5,619 bases of DNA from contig JAQCIA010000158.1 in NCBI GenBank assembly GCA_027620105.1, positions 1 to 5,619 on the forward strand. Direction: 5' to 3'. Below, one piece after another: positions 1-5,619 of the stretch. Both the position numbers and the translations under genes were made by a program. The notes under the pieces were generated by a model that did no database searches, was not told the origin of the DNA, and saw only the letters and a list, made by a program, of their open reading frames with translations. Every line of letters begins with the position of its first letter. Within the stretch, counting starts at the first letter, position 1. Source of the DNA: Verrucomicrobiota bacterium (GTDB taxonomy: Bacteria; Verrucomicrobiota; Kiritimatiellia; UBA8416; JAIOPI01).

Positions 1-455
1 GCGCGGCCGATGGCGAGCATCTGCTGCTCGCCACCGGAGAGGGTCCCGCCAGACTGGCGACGGCGTTCGGCGAGGCGAGGGAAGAGATCAAAGACCTCCT
101 GCTTGCGTGTGGCGCGGGTGGTGGCATCGCGTTCCAGATAGCCGCCAATGTCGAGATTCTCCGAGACGGTCAACTGGGGGAAAATCCGGCGGCCTTCTGG
201 GACATGTGCCAGTCCGAGTTCGGCGACCGCATGGGCGGGCAGGCGCGTGATGTCGCGGCCCTGGAGTAGGACGGTGCCCTGGCGGGCGGTGTTCAGGCCG
301 GAAATCGTGCGTAGCGTGGTGCTTTTTCCGGCGCCGTTGGGGCCGATCAGCGTGACGATTTCGCCGGCTGAGACCTCGAGCGAGATGCCCTTCAGTGCGT
401 GCACGCGACCGTAGTACGTGTGGATGCCATCAAGTTTCAGGAGCGGTGCACTCAC
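1..455 (-). CDS. livF: Branched-chain amino acid ABC transporter ATPase LivF, C-terminus cut by window edge
   Basis: This is one of the two cytoplasmic ATPases that power import of leucine, isoleucine and valine through LivHM. The visible 151 residues carry a Walker A motif GPNGAGKST (residues 38-46), the LivF-typical VPEGRRIFPQLTV stretch at the Q-loop position (85-97) and the ABC signature LSGGEQQ (139-145). Walker B, the D-loop and the H-loop lie beyond position 1, so roughly the last third of a usual ~235-residue LivF is missing. The start is GTG; it overlaps the livG stop as GTGA and has an AAGGAG ribosome-binding site 8 nt upstream. This implies translational coupling with livG. The VPEGRR signature, the short length before the signature motif and the last position in the operon separate it from LivG. 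The urea-transporter paralogue UrtE is a less likely alternative, because the neighbouring genes look like Liv proteins. The family call is secure; substrate specificity is inferred. Confidence 0.95.
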   Translation of the reverse strand, partial: MSAPLLKLDGIHTYYGRVHALKGISLEVSAGEIVTLIGPNGAGKSTTLRTISGLNTARQGTVLLQGRDITRLPAHAVAELGLAHVPEGRRIFPQLTVSENLDIGGYLERDATTRATRKQEVFDLFPRLAERRRQSGGTLSGGEQQMLAIGR

Positions 456-1225
456 GCGAGGGACTCCTTGGCACCCGGGCCCAGGTAGGCTTCGATGACT
501 GCCGGATTTTCGCGGATCGCGGCGGGGGCGCCTTCGGCAATGAGGCGGCCATGATCGAGGACGGCAATGCGATCCGAGACGGCCATGACCACCTGCATGT
601 GATGCTCAATCAGCAGGATGGTGATCCGGCGTTCATCGCGCAAGGCGCGGATGAGTGCCTTCAGCGCGTCTGTTTCCCGCGGGTTCATACCGGCGGCGGG
701 TTCGTCGAGCAGGAGGAGGCGTGGCTGGATGGCCATGGCACGCGCGATTTCGAGTCGGCGCTGATCGCCGTATGAGAGATTGCGGGCCAGTTCCTCGGCG
801 CGCGCTTCCAGGCCCACGAAGTTCAGGAGATCGAGGACCTTGTCACGGGCGGAGCGTTCGGCGCAGAAGTAGCGGGGCGTATGGAGCAGGGCATCGGCGT
901 AGGTGTAGCGGATGTGCGTGTGTCGTCCAACGAGAACGTTCTCGAACACGGTCATGGAGCCGAACAGGCGGATGTTCTGGAACGTGCGACCGATGCCACG
1001 GCGTGCGATGCGTTGGGGGGGTAATTTAGAAATCTTGCGCCCGAGGAAGTGAATGGCGCCGGTGGCGGGTGGGTAGATGCCGGTCAGGACGTTGAAAAGC
1101 GTTGATTTGCCGGCACCGTTCGGGCCGATGACGGAGAATATCTGGCCCTCGGCGACTTTCAACGATACGTCCTCCAGTGCCGCTAGGCCTCCGAAGTTCA
1201 GTGAAATGGCTGCGATCTCAAGCAT
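452..1225 (-). CDS. livG: Branched-chain amino acid ABC transporter ATPase LivG
   Basis: This is the second ATPase of the Liv importer, expected to pair with LivF beneath LivH and LivM. All nucleotide-binding motifs of the 257-residue protein are present: Walker A GPNGAGKST (34-42), Q-loop TFQN (Q83), signature LSYGDQRR (150-157), Walker B LLLLDEP (170-176), D-loop-region AAGMNP (177-182) and the H-loop histidine in IEHHM (H208). The signature has Y in place of the usual first G, as is common in LivG. The C-terminal segment around AIRENPAVIEAYLG matches the short extension (BCA_ABC_TP_C) typical of LivG. Length is normal for the family (E. coli about 255). The ATG start gives the standard MLE..FGGL N-terminus, but no good Shine-Dalgarno sequence precedes it in the 39-nt gap after livM. 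No frameshift or missing catalytic residue is seen. Confidence 0.97.
   Translation of the reverse strand: MLEIAAISLNFGGLAALEDVSLKVAEGQIFSVIGPNGAGKSTLFNVLTGIYPPATGAIHFLGRKISKLPPQRIARRGIGRTFQNIRLFGSMTVFENVLVGRHTHIRYTYADALLHTPRYFCAERSARDKVLDLLNFVGLEARAEELARNLSYGDQRRLEIARAMAIQPRLLLLDEPAAGMNPRETDALKALIRALRDERRITILLIEHHMQVVMAVSDRIAVLDHGRLIAEGAPAAIRENPAVIEAYLGPGAKESLA
464..469 (-). promoter_or_regulatory. Ribosome-binding site of livF inside the livG 3' end
   Basis: AAGGAG on the minus strand lies 8 nt before the GTG at 455. It supports this GTG as the livF start, overlapping the livG stop codon as GTGA. Confidence 0.8.
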
Positions 1226-1264
1226 GTGCGTGGTGATGTTGCCTGGGTGTGAGGGCGTGCCGAA

Positions 1265-2527
1265 TCAATCGTCCTTTTCCAGTTCGAGGCGATGGCGGAC
1301 TTCTGGAATCAGGCCCTGCGGGCGAAAAATCATCATCAGAACCAGAATCAGACCGAAGATCATGCGCTCGTACTTGGCTGGCTCGAGTTGGCTGGGCAAC
1401 AGCGCAAAATTATATTGGAAGAATCCGAGATCCAAAACGAATCCGGTCTGGCGCAGGGTGTTCAGGAAATCCGAACAGGACTTCAGCACCTCGATGTTCA
1501 GGAGGGTGACAAGGGCCGCGCCGAGAATGGCACCGCGGATAGAGCCCATGCCGCCCAGAATGACCATGCCTAGAATGGTGATGGATTGCAGCAAGGTGAA
1601 GGATTCCGGACTGATGAAGCGCTGCTTGGCGGCGAATACGGCACCCATGGCGCCGGAAAATGCGGCACCGGTGGCGAAGGCGAAGAGTTTGGTGCGCGTG
1701 AGCGAAATGCCCATGGCGCGGGCGGCGATTTCGTCCTCACGGATGGCGACCCAGGCACGCCCGAAGCGCGAGTGGTCGAGGCGCACGTTGATCAGCACGA
1801 CAAGGCCGATGATGGCGATGACAAGGAGATAGAAAAAGAGCGCATAGCCGAGGGCGGGGGAAGCATCGGGATTGAAGATGTGCAGGAGATCCATCAGCCA
1901 GGGAATCGGCGGTCGCTCGACAGGGGAGATGCCTTGCGGGCCGTTGGTGATGTTCACGGGGTGGTCGAGGTTGTTTGCCAGGACGCGAACCACTTCGCCG
2001 AGCCCGAGGGTGACCACGGCCAGGTAGTCACCGCGGAGGCGCAAGGCGGGCAGGCCGATGAGAATGCCCGTGATGGCAGCGGTCAGCACGGCGAGGGCGG
2101 CGAAGAGATAGAAGTAGGGCCAGCCTGCGAGGGGAAAGTTTCCGTTCATGAAGTAGCTGGCCTGCGTGGAGCCAAAGATGGCCCATGTGTAGGCGCCAAT
2201 TGCAAAGAAGGCGGCATAACCGAGGTCGAGAAGGCCGGCCATGCCGACGACGACGTTCAGACCAAGCGCAAGCGCGGAAAAGATGCCGATCTGGATGCCG
2301 AGTTCAAAGAGGAAAGTGTTCGTGAAGCCCGCGAAGGGGATTGCGATCAGGAGCAGTCCAAGACCCGCGGTGAAGCGCACCGTGCGGGGCAGGCGCATGG
2401 TCAGGCAGAGAAACAAGACGGCCAGGACGGGCAGCAGCGTCCAACTGGCGCGGGGGGCGGAGCAGAGGGCGGCGCCGCTGGCGCAGGCGAGCGTCAACAG
2501 CAGGATGGACAGCAGTTTCGTCTTCAC
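1265..2527 (-). CDS. livM: Branched-chain amino acid ABC transporter permease LivM
   Basis: This is an inner-membrane permease subunit that pairs with LivH to form the translocation path. The 420-residue protein is highly hydrophobic, with many membrane segments of the BPD_transp_2 family. Landmarks are GLNVVVGMAGLLDLGY (89-104), LPALRLRGDYLAVVTLG (159-175), the cytoplasmic coupling region GRAWVAIREDEIAARAMGI (257-275), ILGGMGSIRGAILG (323-336) and the terminal FRPQGLIP (401-408). The ~60-residue hydrophobic N-terminal extension and the total length resemble E. coli LivM (425). The start is GTG, overlapping the livH stop as GTGA, with AAGGAGG 10 nt upstream. Residues about 345-388, between the last membrane segments, look longer than in E. 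coli LivM and include a hydrophobic piece ending in PSQLEPAKYERM. UrtC is an alternative family member but fits the neighbouring genes less well. Confidence 0.96.
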   Translation of the reverse strand: MKTKLLSILLLTLACASGAALCSAPRASWTLLPVLAVLFLCLTMRLPRTVRFTAGLGLLLIAIPFAGFTNTFLFELGIQIGIFSALALGLNVVVGMAGLLDLGYAAFFAIGAYTWAIFGSTQASYFMNGNFPLAGWPYFYLFAALAVLTAAITGILIGLPALRLRGDYLAVVTLGLGEVVRVLANNLDHPVNITNGPQGISPVERPPIPWLMDLLHIFNPDASPALGYALFFYLLVIAIIGLVVLINVRLDHSRFGRAWVAIREDEIAARAMGISLTRTKLFAFATGAAFSGAMGAVFAAKQRFISPESFTLLQSITILGMVILGGMGSIRGAILGAALVTLLNIEVLKSCSDFLNTLRQTGFVLDLGFFQYNFALLPSQLEPAKYERMIFGLILVLMMIFRPQGLIPEVRHRLELEKDD

Positions 2528-3492
2528 AATTTTTCACCCTCCTTGCGTCCCAGAATGCCCTGGGGTCGGAAGAGGAGGAATAGCACCAGGATCAGAAAGC
2601 CGAATATGTCCTTGTACTCCGTGCCGATATTGCCGTCGGTCAGGAGGGGCAGGTACACGCCAGCGCTGGTTTCCAACTGGCCAAGCAGGATCCCGCCCAG
2701 CATGGCGCCGGGGATGCTGCCGATGCCGCCGAGGACCGCGGCCGTGAAAGCGCGAATGCCGGGAAGAAAGCCGACGAAGGGGTCCACTTTTGTGTACAGG
2801 ACGCCGAAGAGCACGCCGGCCACGCCCCCCAGCGCGCCGCCGATCAGAAAGGTGCGCGAAATGATCTGGTCGGGGTTGATGCCCATGAGGCTGGCGGTGT
2901 GGGCGTCCTGCGCGACGGCGCGCATGGCTTTGCCGAGGCGGGTGCGGGTGACGAGCAGTTGCAGGCCCACGAGCATGGCGAGCGAGACGGTGATGACAAT
3001 GATGGCCTTCATCTGGATGGACAGCATTTCGGTGATTTGAAACGTGCGCTCCAGGGCGGGTGTGCTTGGGTAGTTCACAAAGAATTCGTTGTGCCACATG
3101 CCCTCGATCAGGCGCACGAGATCCTGGAGGAAAAACGAGATGCCGATGGCGGTGATCAGCGGGACTAGGCGGTTGGTGTTTCCGCGGCGGCGCAGCGGGC
3201 GGTAGGCGAGGCGTTCGATGGCCATCGCCGTGCCGCCTGACACTGCGGCGGCCGTGGTGATGCTGATGGCAAGCAACAGGTAGGGATTACCGACATGGGG
3301 CAGCAGATGGCGGTAGACTTCGGCACCGGTCACGGCACCGATCATGAAGACTTCGGAGTGGGCGAAGTTTATCAGGCCGAGGACGCCATACACCATCGTG
3401 TAGCCGAGCGCGATCATGGCATACACGAAACCCAGCAGCAGGCCTTCAAGCAGGACGCTGGGGAGAATCTGAATCAACACATCGCCGGACAA
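2524..3492 (-). CDS. livH: Branched-chain amino acid ABC transporter permease LivH
   Basis: This is the second membrane permease of the Liv importer. From the chosen start it has 322 residues and shows the LivH pattern: GLINFAHSE (39-47) after the first membrane segments, YRPLR (97-101), the coupling helix GKAMRAVAQDAHTASLMGI (187-205), GGIGSIPGAMLGG (255-267) and the terminal FRPQGILG (308-315). I place the start at a TTG (first residues M-SGDVLIQILPS) because a GGAGG ribosome-binding site ends exactly 8 nt before it, the same spacing as in livJ. The reading frame opens further upstream, at a TTG at 3507, but that codon overlaps the GGAGG itself. A GTG at 3480 lies 20 nt from GGAGG, too far. 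The stop overlaps the GTG of livM, so the two permeases are probably coupled in translation. The function call is firm; the start is inferred. Confidence 0.95.
   Translation of the reverse strand: MSGDVLIQILPSVLLEGLLLGFVYAMIALGYTMVYGVLGLINFAHSEVFMIGAVTGAEVYRHLLPHVGNPYLLLAISITTAAAVSGGTAMAIERLAYRPLRRRGNTNRLVPLITAIGISFFLQDLVRLIEGMWHNEFFVNYPSTPALERTFQITEMLSIQMKAIIVITVSLAMLVGLQLLVTRTRLGKAMRAVAQDAHTASLMGINPDQIISRTFLIGGALGGVAGVLFGVLYTKVDPFVGFLPGIRAFTAAVLGGIGSIPGAMLGGILLGQLETSAGVYLPLLTDGNIGTEYKDIFGFLILVLFLLFRPQGILGRKEGEKL
2538..2544 (-). promoter_or_regulatory. Ribosome-binding site of livM inside the livH 3' end
   Basis: AAGGAGG on the minus strand lies 10 nt before the GTG start of livM, within the last codons of livH. 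It supports the GTG start and the GTGA stop-start overlap, and so translational coupling of the two permease subunits. Confidence 0.8.
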
Positions 3493-3500
3493 TGGCAGGG

Positions 3501-3505
3501 CCTCC
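3501..3505 (-). promoter_or_regulatory. Ribosome-binding site of livH, pointing to a TTG start
   Basis: GGAGG on the minus strand is followed by 8 nt and then TTG at 3492. The only possible start codon further upstream in this frame, TTG at 3507, overlaps this site and has no purine-rich sequence of its own before it, which is preceded by a T-rich stretch. Confidence 0.7.
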
Positions 3506-3530
3506 AAAAAATGCTGTCAATCTGGGATAC

Positions 3531-3560
3531 AGCGAATAGACGCGAATTTACGCGAAACGA
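3531..3560. repeat. Three degenerate tandem 10-bp units (consensus CGCGAATNNA)
   Basis: The plus strand reads AGCGAATAGA, CGCGAATTTA, CGCGAAACGA: three consecutive 10-bp units sharing a GCGAA core at constant phase. On the coding strand the core reads TTCGC. The block lies 39 nt before the livH start in non-coding DNA. Similar degenerate repeats of this type are scattered between genes in some environmental bacteria, but the attribution is from memory and the function is unknown. Confidence 0.55.
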
Positions 3561-3627
3561 GAAAGATTGAACAGGAAAGGAACACCATCCAAGGATGAGA
3601 TTCAGAGGGCCGTGGGAGGAGCGGGAT

Positions 3628-3650
3628 CCGTGCGCGAAGGCTCGCCACGG
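3628..3650 (-). other. Bulged hairpin in the livJ-livH spacer
   Basis: In the minus-strand transcript CCGTG-GCGA (3650-3642) pairs with TCGC-(G bulge)-CACGG (3637-3628) around a GCCT loop, a 9-bp GC-rich stem with a single bulge. It begins 32 nt after the livJ stop. No run of T follows, so it is not a typical intrinsic terminator. A hairpin at this place could protect the livJ message from 3' decay or cause partial termination, giving more binding protein than permease; this role is inferred from the position only. Confidence 0.4.
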
Positions 3651-3682
3651 GTGCGAGATGGCAGACCGCAATCCTGCGCTGG

Positions 3683-4837
3683 TTACTGTGGTGGGGCCGA
3701 GGATATGACCTTGATCGCCTTACCGGGGTAACTCGCTGTTTCCAATTTCACAATATAATAGTCCGAAGTCAATCGGTCGCCCTTGGCATCGAAGGCGATT
3801 TTGCCGGTGATGCCGTCCATGGTAACGGCGCGGATGGCGGTGCAGACAGCCTGGCGGGAGGGGCGTGCGCCGTTGTTTGCGCGAATGGCGGCTTCGAGGG
3901 CGGCGATGACGACATTGGCGGCATCATAGGCGTAGGGCGCGAAGGATTCAGGGGCGCGATGGAATTGGGCTTCAAAGTTCGACGCGAAATCCTTGGCCGC
4001 GGGGAACTGATCGATGGGGCCCGCGACCGTGGTGTAGATGGTTCCCGCCGACGCGTCCTGGGCAATCTTGACGAACTCCGATGAGTCAAAGGCATCGGGG
4101 CCCATGAAGACGGCCTCGATTCCCTTTTCGCGCATCTGCTTCACGAGGACGCCGGCCTGATCGTAGATGCCGCCGAGGTAAACGAGATCCGGCTTGTGCA
4201 CTTGAATCAGGCGCACAATCGTACTGAAGTTGGATTTTTCCTCGGTGCCCGTGAAGCCGACAATGTTGGCGCCGAGGGCCTTGGCCTTGTCGCGAAAGGC
4301 TTCGGCGACGCCCTGTCCGTAGGCGGTCTTGTCCTGTACGATGAAGATCCTTTGCGCTTTCAGTTCGTTTACCGCGAACTCTGCGCCGACGGGGCCCTGC
4401 ACGTCATCCCGCCCGCAGATGCGGCTGACGTTGGCGTAGCGGCGGTCCGTGACTTTAGGATTCGTGTTGGCCGGCGAGACCATGGCTAGGTGATAATCCT
4501 TGTAGACCTCGGAAGCGGGGATGGCGACGCCCGAGTTAAAGTGGCCCACCACGCCCAGGACGCTGGCGTCGTTCACGAGGCGGTTGGCAACGGCGACACC
4601 CACGTCCGGCGTGGCCTGATCATCCTGAGGGAAGAGTTGCAGATTGAAGCCAAGTTCCGCAAAGCGTGGTTGGGCTCCCTCCACGGCCATCTGGGCGCCG
4701 AGCTTGATGTACTCACCGAGACCGGCCTGGGCACCGGACAGTGGACAGCACGTGGCAATGCGGATCACCTGATTGTCGGCGCGGGTGGTGAAGGTGAGTG
4801 CGAGCAGCAGGGTGATGATGATCGACGGTATGCGCAT
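3683..4837 (-). CDS. livJ: Periplasmic branched-chain amino acid-binding protein (LivJ/LivK type)
   Basis: This is the solute receptor of the importer, a type I periplasmic-binding fold protein (Peripla_BP_6) of 384 residues. Residues 1-20 form a Sec signal peptide with a hydrophobic core (IIITLLLALTF) and a likely cleavage after TRA; no lipobox cysteine is present. Family motifs are GHFNSGVAIPASEVY (98-112), SPANTNP (121-127), GRDDVQGP (142-149), DKTAYGQG (169-176), GPDAFDS (246-252) and ITGKIAFDAKGD (343-354). By eye against E. coli LivJ, the ligand residues Ser79 and Thr102 correspond to S102 and T125, Glu226 is Asp (D248), Tyr18 is Leu (L39), and the LivJ disulfide cysteines are absent. 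The frame stays open upstream to 5038, but the ATG at 4837 is chosen because it has GGAGG 8 nt before it and begins the signal peptide, while the extension looks non-coding. Ligand choice among leucine, isoleucine and valine, or another amino acid or amide, cannot be settled. Confidence 0.94.
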   Translation of the reverse strand: MRIPSIIITLLLALTFTTRADNQVIRIATCCPLSGAQAGLGEYIKLGAQMAVEGAQPRFAELGFNLQLFPQDDQATPDVGVAVANRLVNDASVLGVVGHFNSGVAIPASEVYKDYHLAMVSPANTNPKVTDRRYANVSRICGRDDVQGPVGAEFAVNELKAQRIFIVQDKTAYGQGVAEAFRDKAKALGANIVGFTGTEEKSNFSTIVRLIQVHKPDLVYLGGIYDQAGVLVKQMREKGIEAVFMGPDAFDSSEFVKIAQDASAGTIYTTVAGPIDQFPAAKDFASNFEAQFHRAPESFAPYAYDAANVVIAALEAAIRANNGARPSRQAVCTAIRAVTMDGITGKIAFDAKGDRLTSDYYIVKLETASYPGKAIKVISSAPPQ

Positions 4838-4843
4838 TCCAGG

Positions 4844-4850
4844 TTCCTCC
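4844..4850 (-). promoter_or_regulatory. Ribosome-binding site of livJ
   Basis: GGAGGAA on the minus strand, with GGAGG ending 8 nt before the ATG at 4837. It decides the start, because the same frame stays open 67 codons further upstream without a comparable site or a signal-peptide-like sequence. Confidence 0.85.
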
Positions 4851-4863
4851 GTTGGTTGGCTTG

Positions 4864-4891
4864 AGTGTAGCAGATGACGACTGGGGGTGAA
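4864..4891 (-). promoter_or_regulatory. Putative sigma-70-like promoter of the liv operon
   Basis: On the minus strand TTCACC (4 of 6 matches to TTGACA) lies 16 nt before TACACT (4 of 6 matches to TATAAT), and the -10 box is preceded by TGC, giving an extended -10 element. Transcription would begin near 4857, leaving a leader of about 20 nt with the livJ ribosome-binding site. The position, just upstream of the first gene of the operon and after the apbE stop, supports it. Matches of this strength also occur by chance, and no operator palindrome for Lrp or another regulator could be recognised. Confidence 0.4.
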
Positions 4892-5079
4892 GCCGAGAAT
4901 GTGGCACTTGCGCGATCGTGGGCTGCTAGCCACTACGTTTCGCGTCTGGTGCGCAGCTCGGCGTGGCGCAAGCAGTGCGTCAGGTGATCGTGGCCGACAC
5001 CGGCGGCCTGCAGGAACGCGTAGCAGATGGTTGGGCAACGAACGAAAGTCCTTCCGCCTTTAGCGCCTTGCTAACGCGG

Positions 5080-5619
5080 TCACTCAGGGGTGAGGAGGCG
5101 TCCGCCGAGCTTGTTGATGCGTTCCGCACGCACGGGCGCCGGGGTGAGGGCGGCAACTTTGGTGAGCGCGTCGGCGCGCCAAGCGTGACGGGCCATGACG
5201 GTCCAGACGCCGGTCGCTGTTGTTCCCTGCTCCGTGCCGGAGATAATGACGGCGGGTAATTCAGGATCGCGCTGTGGTGAAACGCGTGAGCTTGCCACGG
5301 CGCCATTGCGCAACTGGCCGAGGGAGGAGAGGGTGCCGCTCAGCTCGCGGCGGTGGATGGGGATGGCGACGGGTCCGAAGGCGCGCAGATCCCCGCCGGC
5401 ATTTATCCATCCGCAGGTTACGCCGAGTTTTTGCAAGGTGCGCGTGGCGAGATCCACGGCATAGCCCTTGGCGATGCCATCCAGCGTCAGGCGGACGGGG
5501 CGGCGAAGGCAGGCGCTATTGTGTAAGAGGATGATGTCATCCGCGTTGCCCCGATCCAGAGGGGGCGGTCCGCCATGCTCGGGGAGTTCGCCGCGTTGGA
5601 CGAGTGATCCGCCGACGGT
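5080..5619 (-). CDS. apbE: ApbE-family FAD:protein FMN transferase, N-terminus cut by window edge
   Basis: This is the C-terminal 179 residues of an ApbE-type flavin transferase. The family is known to attach FMN from FAD covalently to a threonine of target proteins such as NqrB, NqrC or RnfG-like subunits, outside the cytoplasmic membrane. In the fragment, LTLDGIAKGYAVDLA (44-58) is the conserved helix entry, INAGGDLRAFG (72-82) is the flavin-site NAGGD motif, and RADALTKVAAL (148-158) carries the Asp expected to bind Mg2+. The reading frame is open across the window edge, so the start lies beyond 5619; about 120 or more N-terminal residues are missing compared with a usual ~300-residue member. 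The canonical TSG.Y and H.IDP.TG segments are not recognisable: the corresponding region reads AVASSRVS and IISGTEQG, as in a shorter ADALTK-type subgroup or a divergent copy. It ends 242 nt before livJ and probably belongs to another transcript. No target protein is visible here. Confidence 0.88.
   Translation of the reverse strand, partial: TVGGSLVQRGELPEHGGPPPLDRGNADDIILLHNSACLRRPVRLTLDGIAKGYAVDLATRTLQKLGVTCGWINAGGDLRAFGPVAIPIHRRELSGTLSSLGQLRNGAVASSRVSPQRDPELPAVIISGTEQGTTATGVWTVMARHAWRADALTKVAALTPAPVRAERINKLGGRLLTPE

Noticed and set aside
1586..3040. Long plus-strand open frame of 484 codons, rich in Gly, Glu, Asp and Arg, opposite livM and livH
   Set aside because: It is antisense to two strongly conserved permease genes. 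Its composition is what reversed GC-biased codons of hydrophobic proteins produce, and no domain is recognisable.
3490..3520. TTGACA at 3520-3515 on the minus strand as a -35 box for a separate livH promoter
   Set aside because: The -10 position at 17 nt spacing reads TGCCAT and falls on the ribosome-binding site and start codon, so no transcript from it could carry the livH start.
3586..3597. CATCCAAGGATG palindrome in the livJ-livH spacer
   Set aside because: The stem is 5 bp with a 2-nt centre, too short for a stable hairpin. It occurs once, so an operator role cannot be supported.
1..4837. Urea (Urt) transporter instead of Liv
   Set aside because: The binding protein is LivJ-like in length and motifs, and the permease and ATPase sequences fit LivH, LivM, LivG and LivF. 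No urease genes are visible in the window.
4992..5008. GGCCG-CGGCC inverted repeat in the apbE-livJ gap
   Set aside because: A 5-bp GC stem is expected by chance in GC-rich DNA. No T-run follows and no second copy could act as an operator.
4838..5038. 67-codon N-terminal extension of livJ in the same frame
   Set aside because: It is Arg-, Pro- and Ser-rich, would bury the signal peptide and would overlap the promoter candidate. A strong ribosome-binding site marks the inner ATG.
5060..5074. TTAGC-GCTAA inverted repeat right after the apbE stop as a terminator
   Set aside because: The stem is only 5 bp and AT-containing, and no T-run follows on the minus strand.

Overview
The window comes from a moderately GC-rich bacterium. 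It holds most of one operon on the minus strand for a high-affinity branched-chain amino acid (Liv/HAAT) ABC transporter, plus the 3' end of one upstream gene on the same strand. The substrate-binding protein has a Sec signal peptide and no lipobox cysteine, which points to a periplasmic protein and so a Gram-negative (diderm) cell envelope. The genus cannot be read from the sequence. A short degenerate 10-bp CGCGAAT-type repeat between two genes resembles intergenic repeats I associate with Verrucomicrobiota and other PVC or environmental lineages; this is only a weak hint.

Layout in transcription order, from high to low coordinates: the C-terminal 179 residues of an ApbE-type FAD:protein FMN transferase (5619 to 5080); a 242-nt gap with a plausible sigma-70-like promoter about 30-50 nt before the next gene; livJ/livK, the binding protein (4837 to 3683); a 175-nt gap with a bulged hairpin and the 10-bp repeat; livH, permease (3492 to 2524); livM, permease (2527 to 1265, 4-nt GTGA overlap with livH); a 39-nt gap; livG, ATPase (1225 to 452); livF, ATPase (455 to beyond position 1, again a GTGA overlap).

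Together these encode a complete importer apart from the missing C-terminus of LivF. LivJ captures leucine, isoleucine or valine (or a related substrate) in the periplasm, LivH and LivM form the membrane channel, and LivG and LivF hydrolyse ATP. The binding protein gene comes first and is separated from the membrane genes by a structured spacer, an arrangement often linked to higher expression of the binding protein than of the membrane complex. ApbE is probably a separate transcription unit.

I found no mobile element, CRISPR array, RNA gene or clearly novel system. The region is a conventional transport operon. The points worth a second look are the livJ-livH spacer, the livH start codon, an apparent insertion near the C-terminus of LivM, a glycosyltransferase-like peptide on the opposite strand of the apbE-livJ gap, and sequence changes in LivJ and ApbE.
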